A stretch of 64,000 nucleotides of DNA from Amycolatopsis eburnea (GTDB lineage Bacteria > Actinomycetota > Actinomycetes > Mycobacteriales > Pseudonocardiaceae): NCBI RefSeq assembly GCF_003937945.1, contig NZ_RSEC01000058.1:868001-932000 (forward strand), given 5' to 3'. The notes below the pieces were generated by a model. It did not search any database and was not told the origin of the DNA. It saw only the letters and a program-made list of their open reading frames with translations. Below are positions 25,195-34,518 of the stretch, piece by piece; position 1 is the first letter of the stretch; the number at the start of each line of letters is the position of its first letter. A program made the position numbers and the translations under genes.

Positions 25195-26925
25195 CCGGAC
25201 GGTGAACGTCGACCCGGCGTCCACTGCGGACTCGACGGTGACCGTGCCGCCGTGGGCCTGCACGAGGTGCCGCACGATGGCGAGGCCGAGCCCGCTGCCG
25301 CCGGTCTGGCGGCTGCGGGACTTCTCGGCCCGCCAGAACCGGTCGAACACGTGCGGCAGGTCCTCGGCGGCGATCCCGGTGCCGGTGTCCGCGACGGCCA
25401 GCGCCACCTCGTCCACAGTGGACGAGACGTGGATCGTCACCCGGCCGCCGGGCGGGGTGTGCCGGACCGCGTTCGTCACCAGGTTGCCGACGATCTGCCG
25501 CAGCCGCACCGGATCGGCGGTCAGCGCGGTGTCGCCGCCGGCTTCGACGGTGAGCCCGACGCCGGCCGCGGCGGCCCGGTCGGCGTGGGCGACGGCGACG
25601 TGCCCGGCCAGCTCGGCCGCGTCGAGCGGCTCGGGGTGCAGGCGCAGCTGACCGGCGTCCGCGGCGGCGAGGTCCTGGAGGTCGTCGACGATGTGCTGCA
25701 GCAGCACGGTTTCTTCGAGCAGGGACGCGCTCAGCGCGCGGTCGAAGGGCAGGTGACCGTCCTCGGCGGCCTCCAGCCGGCCGCGGATGACGTTGAGCGG
25801 GTTGCGCAGTTCGTGCGCGATGTCGCTGACCATCGCCTTGCGCAGCTCCTCGATGCGCTCCCGCCGCGCGGTGAGGTCGTTGAACGCGGCCGCGAGGTAG
25901 CCGACTTCGTCACGCGACTTCACCGGCGCCGGACGGTCCTGCTTCGCCGCTTCGGTCAGCGCCCGCAGCGGGCGGGACAGCCGGGTCGCCACCAGCACGG
26001 TGAGCGCGACGGCCAGCACGAGCACGCCGCCGGTGACCGCGAGGATCCGGGCGAGGTTCTCGCGGGACAGCGTGAACGTCGGCAGCTGCGACCCGCCCGG
26101 CCCGAGCGTGAACAGCAACGCGGGCGGCGCGACGAACGGCGTCAGCTGTTCGCGGCGGGCCGAGTCGAGGCAGCCCTGGGTCGGGCGCTGGTCGGTGACG
26201 CCGAGGACTTCCAGGTCGAGGCCGAGCTTCACGTCCTCCGCGCCCTGGCTTCGCAGGCAGCGGTTGACGGCCTCGTTGAGGCTGTCGAGCGCGGCCTGCT
26301 CGGTCGGCGTCGGCACGGCCAGCTCGTAGAGCCCGCACTTCGCGGCGAAGTAGCGCGCGGACAGCGGATCGAGCCCGGCGAGCTGCGGCCGCCCGCTCGG
26401 CGACTCGCGCACCTGGCTGGGCAGGCCGACCGAGGCGAGGCAGGCGGCGGTCTTCGTGGCCAGCGACGCGAGGTCGTCGCGCTCGGCCGAGGTCAGCCGG
26501 AAGGGACCGGCCGCGCGCGGGTCGATCCCGCTCGTCCCGGCCTGGGGCAGCAGCACCGGGTCGACGTGCAGCGGGTCGACGGACGCGGTCGCCTTGACCG
26601 GCAGCGTGACCGGGGTGCCGCCGGAGTCGCCGAGGACGTGCCGGTCCAGGGTGGTCAGCACGATCCGCCGGCCGGTCTGCTCGGACAGCGCTTTCAGCCG
26701 CGGGCCGACCTGGCCCCAGGTGTGGTTGGCCGCCGCGAAGCCGAGCAGTTCGGTGTAGATCGTCGCGTCGCCGGAAAGCGCCTGGCCCTGCTCCTGCTGG
26801 ATCGCGCGGGTGGTGGTCTGCACCGCGAGCCACGCGGTCGCGGCGATCGAGGCGAGCGCGATGAGCAGCGAGACGGCGGTGAGCCGGACGACGAGACTGC
26901 GCCGCCTCGGGAAGCTACGCGCCAT
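25042..26925 (-). CDS. Two-component sensor histidine kinase
   Basis: Sensor kinase of 627 residues. TM1 (about 13-35) and TM2 (about 293-313) bound a 255-residue extracytoplasmic sensor region with four cysteines (162, 197, 223, 252), possibly two disulfides. A HAMP linker (about 315-365) leads to the dimerisation box SDIAHELRNPLN with phospho-acceptor His371, then the ATPase domain with DTGTGIAAEDLPHVFDRFWR and GGSGLGLAIVRHL. After the catalytic domain, a ~45-residue low-complexity tail runs on the strand opposite the 3' end of the TAT-exported protein gene. Its start overlaps the response regulator gene by 11 bp. Confidence 0.92.
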   Translation of the reverse strand: MARSFPRRRSLVVRLTAVSLLIALASIAATAWLAVQTTTRAIQQEQGQALSGDATIYTELLGFAAANHTWGQVGPRLKALSEQTGRRIVLTTLDRHVLGDSGGTPVTLPVKATASVDPLHVDPVLLPQAGTSGIDPRAAGPFRLTSAERDDLASLATKTAACLASVGLPSQVRESPSGRPQLAGLDPLSARYFAAKCGLYELAVPTPTEQAALDSLNEAVNRCLRSQGAEDVKLGLDLEVLGVTDQRPTQGCLDSARREQLTPFVAPPALLFTLGPGGSQLPTFTLSRENLARILAVTGGVLVLAVALTVLVATRLSRPLRALTEAAKQDRPAPVKSRDEVGYLAAAFNDLTARRERIEELRKAMVSDIAHELRNPLNVIRGRLEAAEDGHLPFDRALSASLLEETVLLQHIVDDLQDLAAADAGQLRLHPEPLDAAELAGHVAVAHADRAAAAGVGLTVEAGGDTALTADPVRLRQIVGNLVTNAVRHTPPGGRVTIHVSSTVDEVALAVADTGTGIAAEDLPHVFDRFWRAEKSRSRQTGGSGLGLAIVRHLVQAHGGTVTVESAVDAGSTFTVRLPKADPGGEGAGVRDPQDVQPPGTVAQEGDRGRGDGRGQGGAPADGDRQA

Positions 26926-27610
26926 CTTCGGGGGTCAGCTTGTAGCCCACGCCGAACACGGTCCGCAGGTAGACCGGCTTCTGCGGGTCCGGTTCGAGCT
27001 TCTTGCGCAGGTTGAGCACGTGGACGTCGATGATCCGGGTGCTGACGAACCGGTCGTCGCCGCGGGTCAGCTCCAGCAGCTGCCGCCGTGTGAAGACCCG
27101 CCCCGGCTGCCGGATCAGAGTCTCCAGCAGCTGGAACTCGCCCGGGGTGGTCTCCACCGGGCGGCCGGCGACCGACACCTCGTGCCGAACCGGGTCGAGC
27201 CGCAGCGCGCCGGCGCGCAACGCCGTGTCCGGTGGCTCGCGCCGGCCGGCGGTCCGCCGCAGCAGCGTCCGGACCCGGGCCATCAGCTCCCGCGGGCTGT
27301 AGGGCTTGGTCAGGTAGTCGTCCGCGCCGAGGTCGAGCCCCAGCAGCAGGTCGTCCTCCGTGGCGCGGGCGGTGAGCATCAGCACCGCCACGTCGGACTC
27401 CTGCCGCAGCACCCGGCAGACGTCGAGGCCGTCGACCTTCGGCATCATCACGTCGAGGACCAGCAGGTCGGGGCGGTCGCGGCGGGCTTCGTCGAGGGCG
27501 GCCCGGCCGTCCGGCGCGAGCACCACGGTGTGGCCCTCGCTCTCGAGGTAGAGCCGGAGGACTTCGGCCTGCTTCTCGTCGTCCTCGGCGACCAGTACAC
27601 GTGCGCACAC
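26915..27610 (-). CDS. OmpR/PhoB-family response regulator
   Basis: Response regulator of 231 residues from the GTG at 27610. The receiver domain has the acidic pair D10-D11 (VAEDDE), phospho-acceptor Asp53 (LLVLDVMMP), the Thr/Ser of MLTAR and Lys of YLTKPY. The winged-helix DNA-binding domain (about 130-228) has GEFQLLETLIRQPGRVFTRR and STRIIDVHVLNLRKKLEP, ending RTVFGVGYKL. Longer upstream in-frame sequence lacks coding character. The pair is divergent from the GH92 gene and may regulate it; the signal is unknown. Confidence 0.92.
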   Translation of the reverse strand: MCARVLVAEDDEKQAEVLRLYLESEGHTVVLAPDGRAALDEARRDRPDLLVLDVMMPKVDGLDVCRVLRQESDVAVLMLTARATEDDLLLGLDLGADDYLTKPYSPRELMARVRTLLRRTAGRREPPDTALRAGALRLDPVRHEVSVAGRPVETTPGEFQLLETLIRQPGRVFTRRQLLELTRGDDRFVSTRIIDVHVLNLRKKLEPDPQKPVYLRTVFGVGYKLTPEDGA

Positions 27611-27766
27611 GAGGTCGAGGTTAGGCGTCCTGACACGGCCACCACCCGATCCTGACCGGATCTTCACACCTTGAGGCACGAGACAGGTCTTTGTCGAAGT
27701 GTTGACCCGGGGCTCGGGGACCGGCAAAGGTCGGATGACAAGGCTGTCGGCTCTGGGAGGCACCGG

Positions 27767-30700
27767 GTGCGGTACAGGTTCATGGCGGCGCTGGCCGCGA
27801 CGGCGGTGATCGGGGTGCCCGGCGTCGCTTCAGCGGCTCCGACAACGTTGTCAGCGCTGGTCGGGGACCCGGCGGCCTACGTCGACCCGCTGATCGGCAC
27901 CGGTCGCGGCGGCAGCTCGGTCGGCGAGATCAACAACTTCCCCGGCCCGGCGGCGCCGTTCGGGATGATGCAGTTCTCGCCGGACACCCAAGGCGCGTAC
28001 GCCGGCTACCAGTACCACTCCGACCAGATCCGGGGATTCAGCCTCGACCACGCCTCGGTCGGCTGCAACGCGTTCGGCGACGTGCCGATCCTGCCGGTCA
28101 CCGGCGACGTCGGCACCGCGCCCTGGAACCGCGTCGAGCACTTCACCCACGACGACGAGCGGGCCGAGCCCGGCTACTACGCCGTGACGCTCGCGGACTC
28201 GAAGGTCCGGGCCGAGCTGACCGCCACCACCCGCACCGGGCTCGCCGCGTTCACCTACCCGGCCGGCTCGACGCCGCAGGTGCTCGTCAAGGGCGGCGCC
28301 AGCCTCGCCGGGAACTCCGCGGCCACCTTGAAGATCACCGGCGACCGCGAAGTGAGCGGATCGGCCACCACCGGCAACTTCTGCGGCAAGCCCAACAAGT
28401 ACACCGTTTTCTACGCCATCACCTTCGACCAGCCGTTCACCGCGCACGGGACCTGGGACGGCTCGGCGGTCAAGCCGGGCACCGACAGCGTCGACTCGCC
28501 GCACGCGGGCGCGTACCTGACCTTCGCTTCGGGCACCGTGCACGCGAAGGTGTCGATGTCCTATGTGGGCGTCGACGGCGCGAAGGCCAACATGGCCGCC
28601 GAAGTCCCCGGCTGGGACTTCGGCGCGGTCCGGAAGTCCACTCGGGACAAGTGGGCGCAGGCGCTGGGCAAGATCCGGGTCGCCGGTCGCGACGAAGCAC
28701 AGCTCAAGACGTTCTACACCGCCCTGTACCGCTCGTTGCTGCACCCCAACACGTTCGACGACGCCGACGGCCGGTACACCGGCTTCGACGACCAGGTCCG
28801 GACGCTGCCGAAGGGCCGCCACCAGTACGCGAACTTCTCCGACTGGGACACCTACCGCTCGCTCGCGCCGCTGCACGCCATGCTCTTCCCGCGGGAAGCC
28901 AGTGACATGGCGCAGTCGCTGACCAACGACGCCGTGCAGGGCGGCTGGTGGCCGCGCTGGCCGATGGCGAACGACTACACCGGCCAGATGACCGGCGACA
29001 GCTCGGTCGCGCTGCTCTCGAACCTGTACGCGTTCGGCGCGCGGGACTTCGACGTCAAGACGGCGCTGGAGTACCTGGTCAAGGGCGCGACCACAGTGGA
29101 CGGAACGCCGGGGGCCTACCAGGAGCGCCGGGGCATCGCCGACTACGTCGCGCGCGGGTACCTGCCGAACAACGACGCCTCCCGCGGCGACCACGCCCGC
29201 GTCGGCGCGTCGATCACCCTGGAGTGGGCGATCGACGACTTCGCCATCGCGCGGTTCGCGCAGGGCATCGGGGACCGGGACGTCGCCCGCGAGTTCACGA
29301 AACGCGGCCAGAACTGGCAGAACCTCTTCAACCCGCTCACCGGGTACGTCCAGCCACGCGGGCAGGACGGCCGCTTCCCGGACGGCCCGGCCTACGTCCC
29401 GCCGCCGCCGGGCAAGTTCGGCCAGGACGGCTTCGACGAGGGCAACGCGGCGCAGTACACGTGGCTGGTGCCGCAGGACCCGGCCGGGCTGGTGACGGCG
29501 ATGGGCGGACCGGCCGCGGTCTCGTCCCGTTTGGACACGTTCTTCCAGAAGCTGAACGTCGGCCCGAACGAGCCGTACATGTGGGCGGGCAACGAGCCCG
29601 ACTTCGGCGTCCCGTGGCTGTACAACCACGTCGGGCAGCCGTGGAAGACCCAGCAGGTGGTCCGCGAGATCGCGACGACGCTGTTCAGCGCGACCCCGGA
29701 CGGCGAGCCGGGCAACGACGACCTCGGCGCGCAGTCGTCGTGGTACGTCTGGGCCGCGCTCGGCATCTACCCGGCCACGCCGGGGACGCCGGACCTGGTC
29801 GTGCACAGCCCGCTGTTCGAACGCGCGGTGCTCTCGCTGCCGTCCGGCCGGACGCTCGACATCCGGGCGCCCCAGGCACCGGCGACGTACGTCCACGCCC
29901 TGTCGCTGAACGGCCGCGACTGGAACCGGACGTCCCTGCCCGCGAACACCGTGCGGGACGGCGGCCGCCTGGACTTCTCGCTGGTGTCCACTCCGGACAC
30001 ACGCTGGGCGGCCGATGTGGCGCCACCGTCCTATCGGGACGGGGAGAAGCCGTTCCTGGCCTCGGCGACCAACCAGGTCGTCGTCGCACCCGGCGGGACC
30101 GGGGAAGCCACCGTCACCGCGCAGCGGCTCGGCGGGCACGACCGCGTGCTGGACGTGGCCACGCAGGCGCCGTCCGGGATTGCGGTGACCGGGCCGCGGC
30201 AGCTCCGGCTCGACGACCGGACCGGCGGCGGGACCGCGAAGCTGAGCGTGTCGGTCGCCGCCGGGACGCCCGAGGGCTACTACCAGGTGCCGGTGACCGT
30301 CCGCGGCGGCGCGACGTCCGTGCCCGGCTCGGTGATCGTGCTGGTCGCGCCGCCGGGCGGGCTCGCGGCGGCGTACTCGAACGTCGGCATCTCCGACGAC
30401 GGCGACGCCGGTTCGGCCGACATCGACGGCGCCGGGAACAGCCTTTCGCGCCAGGCCCTCGCCGCGGCCGGCCTGACCGGCGGCGAGCCGGCCTCGGTGT
30501 CCGGCACGACGTTCACCTGGCCGGCGGCACCGGCGGGCCGTCCGGACAACGTCGTCCCGGCCGGGCAGACGGTCGCGGTGTCCGGGACGCGGTTGTCGTT
30601 CATCGGCACGGCCTCCAACGGCGACCACCGGGCCTCGGCGACGGTCACGTTCACCGACGGCACCACCGCGCAGGCCGACCTGTCCTTCGGCGACTGGGTC

Positions 30701-30901
30701 TTCCCGGGCGGCGGCACCGATCCGGTGTTCGGCAACACGCTGGTGGCCCGCACGGACCACCGCAACCAGCCGGGCGGCCCGGGCGGCGGGGCGTCGGTGT
30801 ACGCGACGGCGCCGTTCGACGCCCCGGCCGGGAAGACGATCGCGTCGGTGACCCTGCCGTCCGACCGCGACCTGCACGTCTTCGCGATCGGCCGGGCCTA
30901 G
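27767..30901 (+). CDS. Secreted GH92 alpha-mannosidase
   Basis: Exported exo-alpha-mannosidase of about 1044 residues, GTG 27767 with a GGGAGG ribosome-binding site. A signal peptide ends near VASA. The N-terminal GH92 domain begins YVDPLIGTGRGGSSVGEINN and FPGPAAPFGMMQFSPDT, both family hallmarks. The alpha/alpha catalytic domain carries MWAGNEPDFGVPWLYNHVGQ (about residues 604-623) and GNDDLGAQSSWYVWAALGIYP (about 647-667), where the conserved acidic pair acts as the base. About 300 further residues form beta-sandwich domains (NPCBM/NEW3-like), probably carbohydrate-binding. GH92 enzymes trim mannose from N-glycans or mannan with calcium. It is divergent from the two-component system. Confidence 0.93.
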   Translation: MRYRFMAALAATAVIGVPGVASAAPTTLSALVGDPAAYVDPLIGTGRGGSSVGEINNFPGPAAPFGMMQFSPDTQGAYAGYQYHSDQIRGFSLDHASVGCNAFGDVPILPVTGDVGTAPWNRVEHFTHDDERAEPGYYAVTLADSKVRAELTATTRTGLAAFTYPAGSTPQVLVKGGASLAGNSAATLKITGDREVSGSATTGNFCGKPNKYTVFYAITFDQPFTAHGTWDGSAVKPGTDSVDSPHAGAYLTFASGTVHAKVSMSYVGVDGAKANMAAEVPGWDFGAVRKSTRDKWAQALGKIRVAGRDEAQLKTFYTALYRSLLHPNTFDDADGRYTGFDDQVRTLPKGRHQYANFSDWDTYRSLAPLHAMLFPREASDMAQSLTNDAVQGGWWPRWPMANDYTGQMTGDSSVALLSNLYAFGARDFDVKTALEYLVKGATTVDGTPGAYQERRGIADYVARGYLPNNDASRGDHARVGASITLEWAIDDFAIARFAQGIGDRDVAREFTKRGQNWQNLFNPLTGYVQPRGQDGRFPDGPAYVPPPPGKFGQDGFDEGNAAQYTWLVPQDPAGLVTAMGGPAAVSSRLDTFFQKLNVGPNEPYMWAGNEPDFGVPWLYNHVGQPWKTQQVVREIATTLFSATPDGEPGNDDLGAQSSWYVWAALGIYPATPGTPDLVVHSPLFERAVLSLPSGRTLDIRAPQAPATYVHALSLNGRDWNRTSLPANTVRDGGRLDFSLVSTPDTRWAADVAPPSYRDGEKPFLASATNQVVVAPGGTGEATVTAQRLGGHDRVLDVATQAPSGIAVTGPRQLRLDDRTGGGTAKLSVSVAAGTPEGYYQVPVTVRGGATSVPGSVIVLVAPPGGLAAAYSNVGISDDGDAGSADIDGAGNSLSRQALAAAGLTGGEPASVSGTTFTWPAAPAGRPDNVVPAGQTVAVSGTRLSFIGTASNGDHRASATVTFTDGTTAQADLSFGDWVFPGGGTDPVFGNTLVARTDHRNQPGGPGGGASVYATAPFDAPAGKTIASVTLPSDRDLHVFAIGRA

Positions 30902-30934
30902 CGGGCCTGGCGCCCGGCTTGCCGCCGGGCCGGC

Positions 30935-31795
30935 TCAGCCCGGCGAACCCACCGCGCAGACCTTGATCGGCGTGGCGTTCGCCGGGTCGAGGGCGTTGCG
31001 CACCAGGTGCCAGACGTTCGGGTCGTACGCCTCGCCGATGTGGCCGACCGGGTCGAACGGGCACGAATCCTGGACGTAGGTGTTGTGCACGCCGGGTTCG
31101 CGGATGAACGACGTCTCCGTCGGGGTCACCAGCTCGTCGTAGCGGGAGGTGATGATCGTGTAGGCGATGCCGGGCTGGGCGACCGGGCCGGTGTTGAGCG
31201 CGACGATCGCCGCGCCGCCGTCCAGTTCGTCGGCGAAGATCGGCAGGCCGATCGTCTTCACGATCGTGTCCCACGTGGACTTGCCCAGGAGCGTGTAGGC
31301 GAGCGTCAGCAGGCCGGACGCGTTGGCGCCGTGCGTCGGCGGGGCGATGGCGACGACCTTGCCGATCTCGCTCTGGATGCCCTGCATCTTGGCCAGGTAG
31401 AGCGACTGGAGGCCGCCTTCGGAGTGCCCGACGACGTCGACCTTCGCCGCGCCGGTGGCCGCGCGGACCCTTTCGACGAAGTCCTTGATCTCCAGCGACG
31501 ACTCCGCGACCGGCTTGAGGCCGCCGGCGAAGGGGAACTGCGGGTAGGCGCCGTAGGTCAGGGAGAACGTGCAGTAGCCGCGGGCGGCGAGGTCGGCCTG
31601 GAGGAAGTTGAGGTCCTCGTAGTAGGTGGCGAAGGTGCCGTGGAGCAGCACGACCGGGTTCGGGTGGGCCGCGCTCGGACGGCACGCGAAGTCGTTGTTG
31701 CCGCCCGCGGCCGCCTGGGCCGGGACCGCCGCGCTCAGCACCAGTGCGCCCGCCAGGCCGATCGCGGCCAGCCATCGTTTCGTTCCCCGCGCCAT
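30935..31795 (-). CDS. Secreted triacylglycerol lipase/esterase (alpha/beta hydrolase)
   Basis: Secreted lipase of 286 residues. The ATG 31795 has an AAGGGA ribosome-binding site and a signal peptide ending AQAAA (about 30). The oxyanion-side block is VVLLHGTFATYYEDL, and the nucleophile elbow is GHSEGG with Ser125. Asp and His are likely in SRYDELVTP and GHIGEAYDP. Four cysteines are consistent with two disulfides. It is divergent from a PucR-like regulator with a 99-bp shared promoter region. Confidence 0.88.
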   Translation of the reverse strand: MARGTKRWLAAIGLAGALVLSAAVPAQAAAGGNNDFACRPSAAHPNPVVLLHGTFATYYEDLNFLQADLAARGYCTFSLTYGAYPQFPFAGGLKPVAESSLEIKDFVERVRAATGAAKVDVVGHSEGGLQSLYLAKMQGIQSEIGKVVAIAPPTHGANASGLLTLAYTLLGKSTWDTIVKTIGLPIFADELDGGAAIVALNTGPVAQPGIAYTIITSRYDELVTPTETSFIREPGVHNTYVQDSCPFDPVGHIGEAYDPNVWHLVRNALDPANATPIKVCAVGSPG

Positions 31796-31821
31796 TGCGA
31801 AGTCCCTTCGTCTGGTTGTCA

Positions 31822-31834
31822 TGCACAGCATGCG
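31822..31834. promoter_or_regulatory. Short inverted repeat in the lipase/PucR divergent promoter
   Basis: CATGCACAGCATG has perfect 5-bp arms around a 3-nt spacer, 27 bp upstream of the lipase start and 61 bp from the regulator start. It is a candidate operator for the divergent regulator; short arms keep confidence low. Confidence 0.3.
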
Positions 31835-31894
31835 CCTCTTGATCAACGCTGTCTGCTGGCAAAACGCGCAGAAACTTGCCGTGGCCGTTTGTGC

Positions 31895-33037
31895 ATGGTG
31901 ACAATGCTCGCCATGGACGCCGTCGACGCGCTGTTCCCCAGGGCCGGGGAGATCGCGGCCGCGATGATCGCCCGGTGCGCCGCCGAGATCCCGGCGTACC
32001 GGCTGCTGCCGGCGAGCGTGCTGGAAGGCGACCTGGTCGCCAATGCGCGCGCGGTGTTCGAGCTGTTCCTGACGACGGTCGCCGAGGACCGGCGCCCGAC
32101 CGAGCGGGAGCTGGCGCTGCCGATCGCGTGGGGCGCCGAGCGGGCCCGCGACGGCCTGCCGCTGGACGCCGTGCTGAAGATCTACCCGCTGGCCGCGAGC
32201 GTCGCGTGGGACCTGGCGGCCGGCGACCGCGCGCTGCTCGGCGCGCGGATGCTGGACTTCCTCGGCGAGGTGATGCCGCGCGTCGCCTCGGCGTACCTGA
32301 AGGAGCGCGACGACCTCGACTGGGAGCGGCGCGAGGACCGCCAGAACCTGGCGGCCAGCCTGCTTTCGGGCCGTCCGGTGCGGCGGCGCGACCTGGCGGA
32401 GAGCTACGACGTCGTGGTGTTCCACCTGCCGTCGCTGCCCGCGTCGGCGGGTTCCCGTGCGGCGACGGATCTTTTTCGGGCGGTCCGGTCCGATTTGGAC
32501 AGCCAGCCGGGCGTCCTGGTGACGTTCAAAGGGGACGGTGGCGTGCTCCTGGTGCCCGCCGGGATGGCGGCCGAGGCGGTCGCGTCGCGAGTGGACCGCG
32601 TCTGCGGGCGCGCGTGCACCGCGGCGGCCGCCCACGCGCGGCGGCTCGCGGACATCCCGGCCGCGCACGCCGAAGCCGGGGAAGTCCTCGGCCTGGCGGA
32701 AAGCCTGCGCCGGCCGCCCCGGCTGTACCGCCTGGCGGACCTGGCGATCGAGTACCAGCTGGCCAGGCCGAGCCCGGCGCGGGAAGCCCTCGCCGCGGTC
32801 CTGGTGCCGCTGGCGGAGCACCCGCACCTGATCGACGCCCTGCGCGCGTTCGTGACATCGGGCTACAACCGCGGCGAAGCGGCGACCGCGTTGAACATCC
32901 ACCGCAACACGCTCACCTACCGGCTCGGGCGCGTCCAGCTGATCACCGGCTACGACGCGACGCGACCCGAGGACGCCCGCCACCTGGCCGCCGCGATGAC
33001 GGCCTACGACATCTCCCGGCAGGAATTGTCGGGATAA
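31895..33037 (+). CDS. PucR/CdaR-like transcriptional regulator
   Basis: Regulator of 380 residues if the ATG 31895 is used; ATG 31904 and 31913 are equally possible. The N-terminal part (about 10-150) is a helical sensor-type domain as in RsbT-co-antagonist-like regulators (ALPIAWGAERARDGLPLDAV). A GGDEF-like middle domain follows. The C-terminal HTH_30 domain contains TSGYNRGEAATALNIHRNTL and TYRLGRVQLITGYD, the PucR signature. It is divergent from the secreted lipase and may control it. Confidence 0.82.
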   Translation: MVTMLAMDAVDALFPRAGEIAAAMIARCAAEIPAYRLLPASVLEGDLVANARAVFELFLTTVAEDRRPTERELALPIAWGAERARDGLPLDAVLKIYPLAASVAWDLAAGDRALLGARMLDFLGEVMPRVASAYLKERDDLDWERREDRQNLAASLLSGRPVRRRDLAESYDVVVFHLPSLPASAGSRAATDLFRAVRSDLDSQPGVLVTFKGDGGVLLVPAGMAAEAVASRVDRVCGRACTAAAAHARRLADIPAAHAEAGEVLGLAESLRRPPRLYRLADLAIEYQLARPSPAREALAAVLVPLAEHPHLIDALRAFVTSGYNRGEAATALNIHRNTLTYRLGRVQLITGYDATRPEDARHLAAAMTAYDISRQELSG

Positions 33038-33116
33038 CGCTTGCGTCGCGGTTCGCCGGATCCGTTGCGGATCCCGCCGGCCGCCCGATTCCAGGGGGCG
33101 GACACGGAAGTAGGTG

Positions 33117-33581
33117 ATGGCCGTGAACGCGACCAGAATCGCCGTGGCCGCCCTGGTGCTGCTGGGCGCGGCCGCGTGCGGGATCCCCGTGACGGGCGTG
33201 CCGGTGCCGGTCACCGTGGTCCCGCAGGTACCGGTGACCAGCACCGCGACGGTCGCGGTGCCCGCGCCGGTGTACGTCCAGCCGCCGGTTTCCGCAGCGG
33301 GCGTGGTGATCGCCTACTACGACGCGATCAACCGCCGTGATTTCGCCACCGCGTGGTCCCTCGGCGGCAGCCGCATCGCGGGTGCCGGCGGATTCACCAA
33401 GTACGCCAACGGTTTCGCGACGACGGCGTGGGACACGCTGACGGTCACCGACGTCCGCGGCAGCACGGTGTCCGTGGTGCTGTCGGCGGCCCAGACGGAC
33501 GGCACCACCCGCACGTTCTCGGGCACGTACACCGTTTCCGGCGGCGTCATCGTCGGCAGCCACATGACCAGGACGGGATGA
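33117..33581 (+). CDS. Small lipoprotein
   Basis: Exported lipoprotein of 154 residues with lipobox LLGAAAC at about 17-22. A Val/Pro/Thr-rich spacer (about 24-60) precedes a small globular domain (about 62-154; VIAYYDAINRRDFATAWSLG, TYTVSGGVIVGSHMTRTG) resembling the SnoaL/NTF2-like fold of export-anchored actinomycete lipoproteins. ATG 33117 follows GGAAGTAGG. The next lipoprotein gene overlaps or abuts it, so they are co-transcribed. Function unknown. Confidence 0.75.
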   Translation: MAVNATRIAVAALVLLGAAACGIPVTGVPVPVTVVPQVPVTSTATVAVPAPVYVQPPVSAAGVVIAYYDAINRRDFATAWSLGGSRIAGAGGFTKYANGFATTAWDTLTVTDVRGSTVSVVLSAAQTDGTTRTFSGTYTVSGGVIVGSHMTRTG

Positions 33582-33589
33582 GGACGCTC

Positions 33590-34021
33590 ATGCGTACACT
33601 TCGGACAGTCGCGGCGCTCTCGGCCGTGCTCGCGCTGGCTTCGTGCGGCTTGCCGCGCACGATCGCCGGGAATGCTTCCCAGGCCCCGGTTTCGACCGCG
33701 ACGGTGACGGCCCCGAGCACGCCGACGGTGACGGCGCCGGTACCGCAGACCGTCTACGTCCCACCGCCGCAGACGGTGACCACGGCCCCGGCGGGCGTCG
33801 CCGCGTCGAGCCAGTGGTACGCCCAGCCGGGCTGGATCACCGCCCAGCCGTGGATCACGATCACCCCGGCGGCGGGCCAGACACCGTGCCAGTGGCTGCA
33901 CGCGCGGGGGTACAGCTACGCACAGGCCTACGCGGCGTGGGCCCAGAACGGCTACCCGCCGAGCTGGTCGGCGACCAATGATGGCTACCCGTGCCAGAAG
34001 TCGTACGGGATGCAGCACTGA
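33590..34021 (+). CDS. Small lipoprotein with Thr/Val/Pro spacer
   Basis: Lipoprotein of about 143 residues with lipobox LALASC. Like its upstream neighbour it has a Thr/Val/Pro-rich spacer (TATVTAPSTPTVTAPVPQTV) followed by a C-terminal domain with two cysteines (TPCQWLHARGYSYAQAYAAW, DGYPCQKSYGMQH). The shared layout suggests a pair that arose or functions together. ATG 33590 has GAGGA upstream; ATG 33578, which overlaps the previous stop by 4 bp, is an alternative. No known family. Confidence 0.7.
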   Translation: MRTLRTVAALSAVLALASCGLPRTIAGNASQAPVSTATVTAPSTPTVTAPVPQTVYVPPPQTVTTAPAGVAASSQWYAQPGWITAQPWITITPAAGQTPCQWLHARGYSYAQAYAAWAQNGYPPSWSATNDGYPCQKSYGMQH

Positions 34022-34038
34022 GCGGCTATCGTCCGCTC

Positions 34039-34512
34039 GTGCGAAGCGGTCACCACCAACGTCCGTTGCTGTTCCTCGACATCGACGGAACCCTGCTGCC
34101 GTTCGGTGCCGCGGGGGATTCCCACCTGGACCGGCTCGATCCGGGAATGGGGCTTCGGCTGGCCGCGCTGCCCTGCGCCCTCGTCTGGGCCACGACCTGG
34201 GAACACGAGGCCAACACCGAGCTGGCACCCCGGCTCGGCCTCCCGCCGCTGCCGGTCGTGCGCTGGCCGGAGCCCTCCGCCGAGCGCGAGCGCGAAGACC
34301 GGTGGTTCGGCCTGCACTGGAAGACCCGGCCACTCGTGGAGTGGGCGGCCGGACGACCGTTCATCTGGGTCGACGACGAGCTGACCGACGCCGACCGCGA
34401 GTGGGTGTCCGCGCACCATCACGGCGGTGCGCTGCTCCACCGCGTCGTGCCGTCCCGCGGGCTCCTCGCCGAGGACATCCCGGTGCTCGACCACTGGCTG
34501 CGAACGCCCTGA
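34039..34512 (+). CDS. HAD-like domain protein
   Basis: Small HAD-superfamily hydrolase-like protein of about 157 residues. The nucleophile motif is LLFLDIDGTLLPFG, with Asp-x-Asp, and a second acidic block FIWVDDELTDADREW near the C-terminus fits HAD motif IV. WATTWEHEAN is typical of the HAD proteins related to RNA-repair polyproteins. The GTG at 34039 follows the previous stop; ATG 33991 inside the upstream gene is an alternative. Substrate unknown. Confidence 0.72.
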   Translation: MRSGHHQRPLLFLDIDGTLLPFGAAGDSHLDRLDPGMGLRLAALPCALVWATTWEHEANTELAPRLGLPPLPVVRWPEPSAEREREDRWFGLHWKTRPLVEWAAGRPFIWVDDELTDADREWVSAHHHGGALLHRVVPSRGLLAEDIPVLDHWLRTP

Positions 34513-34518
34513 ACGCCC

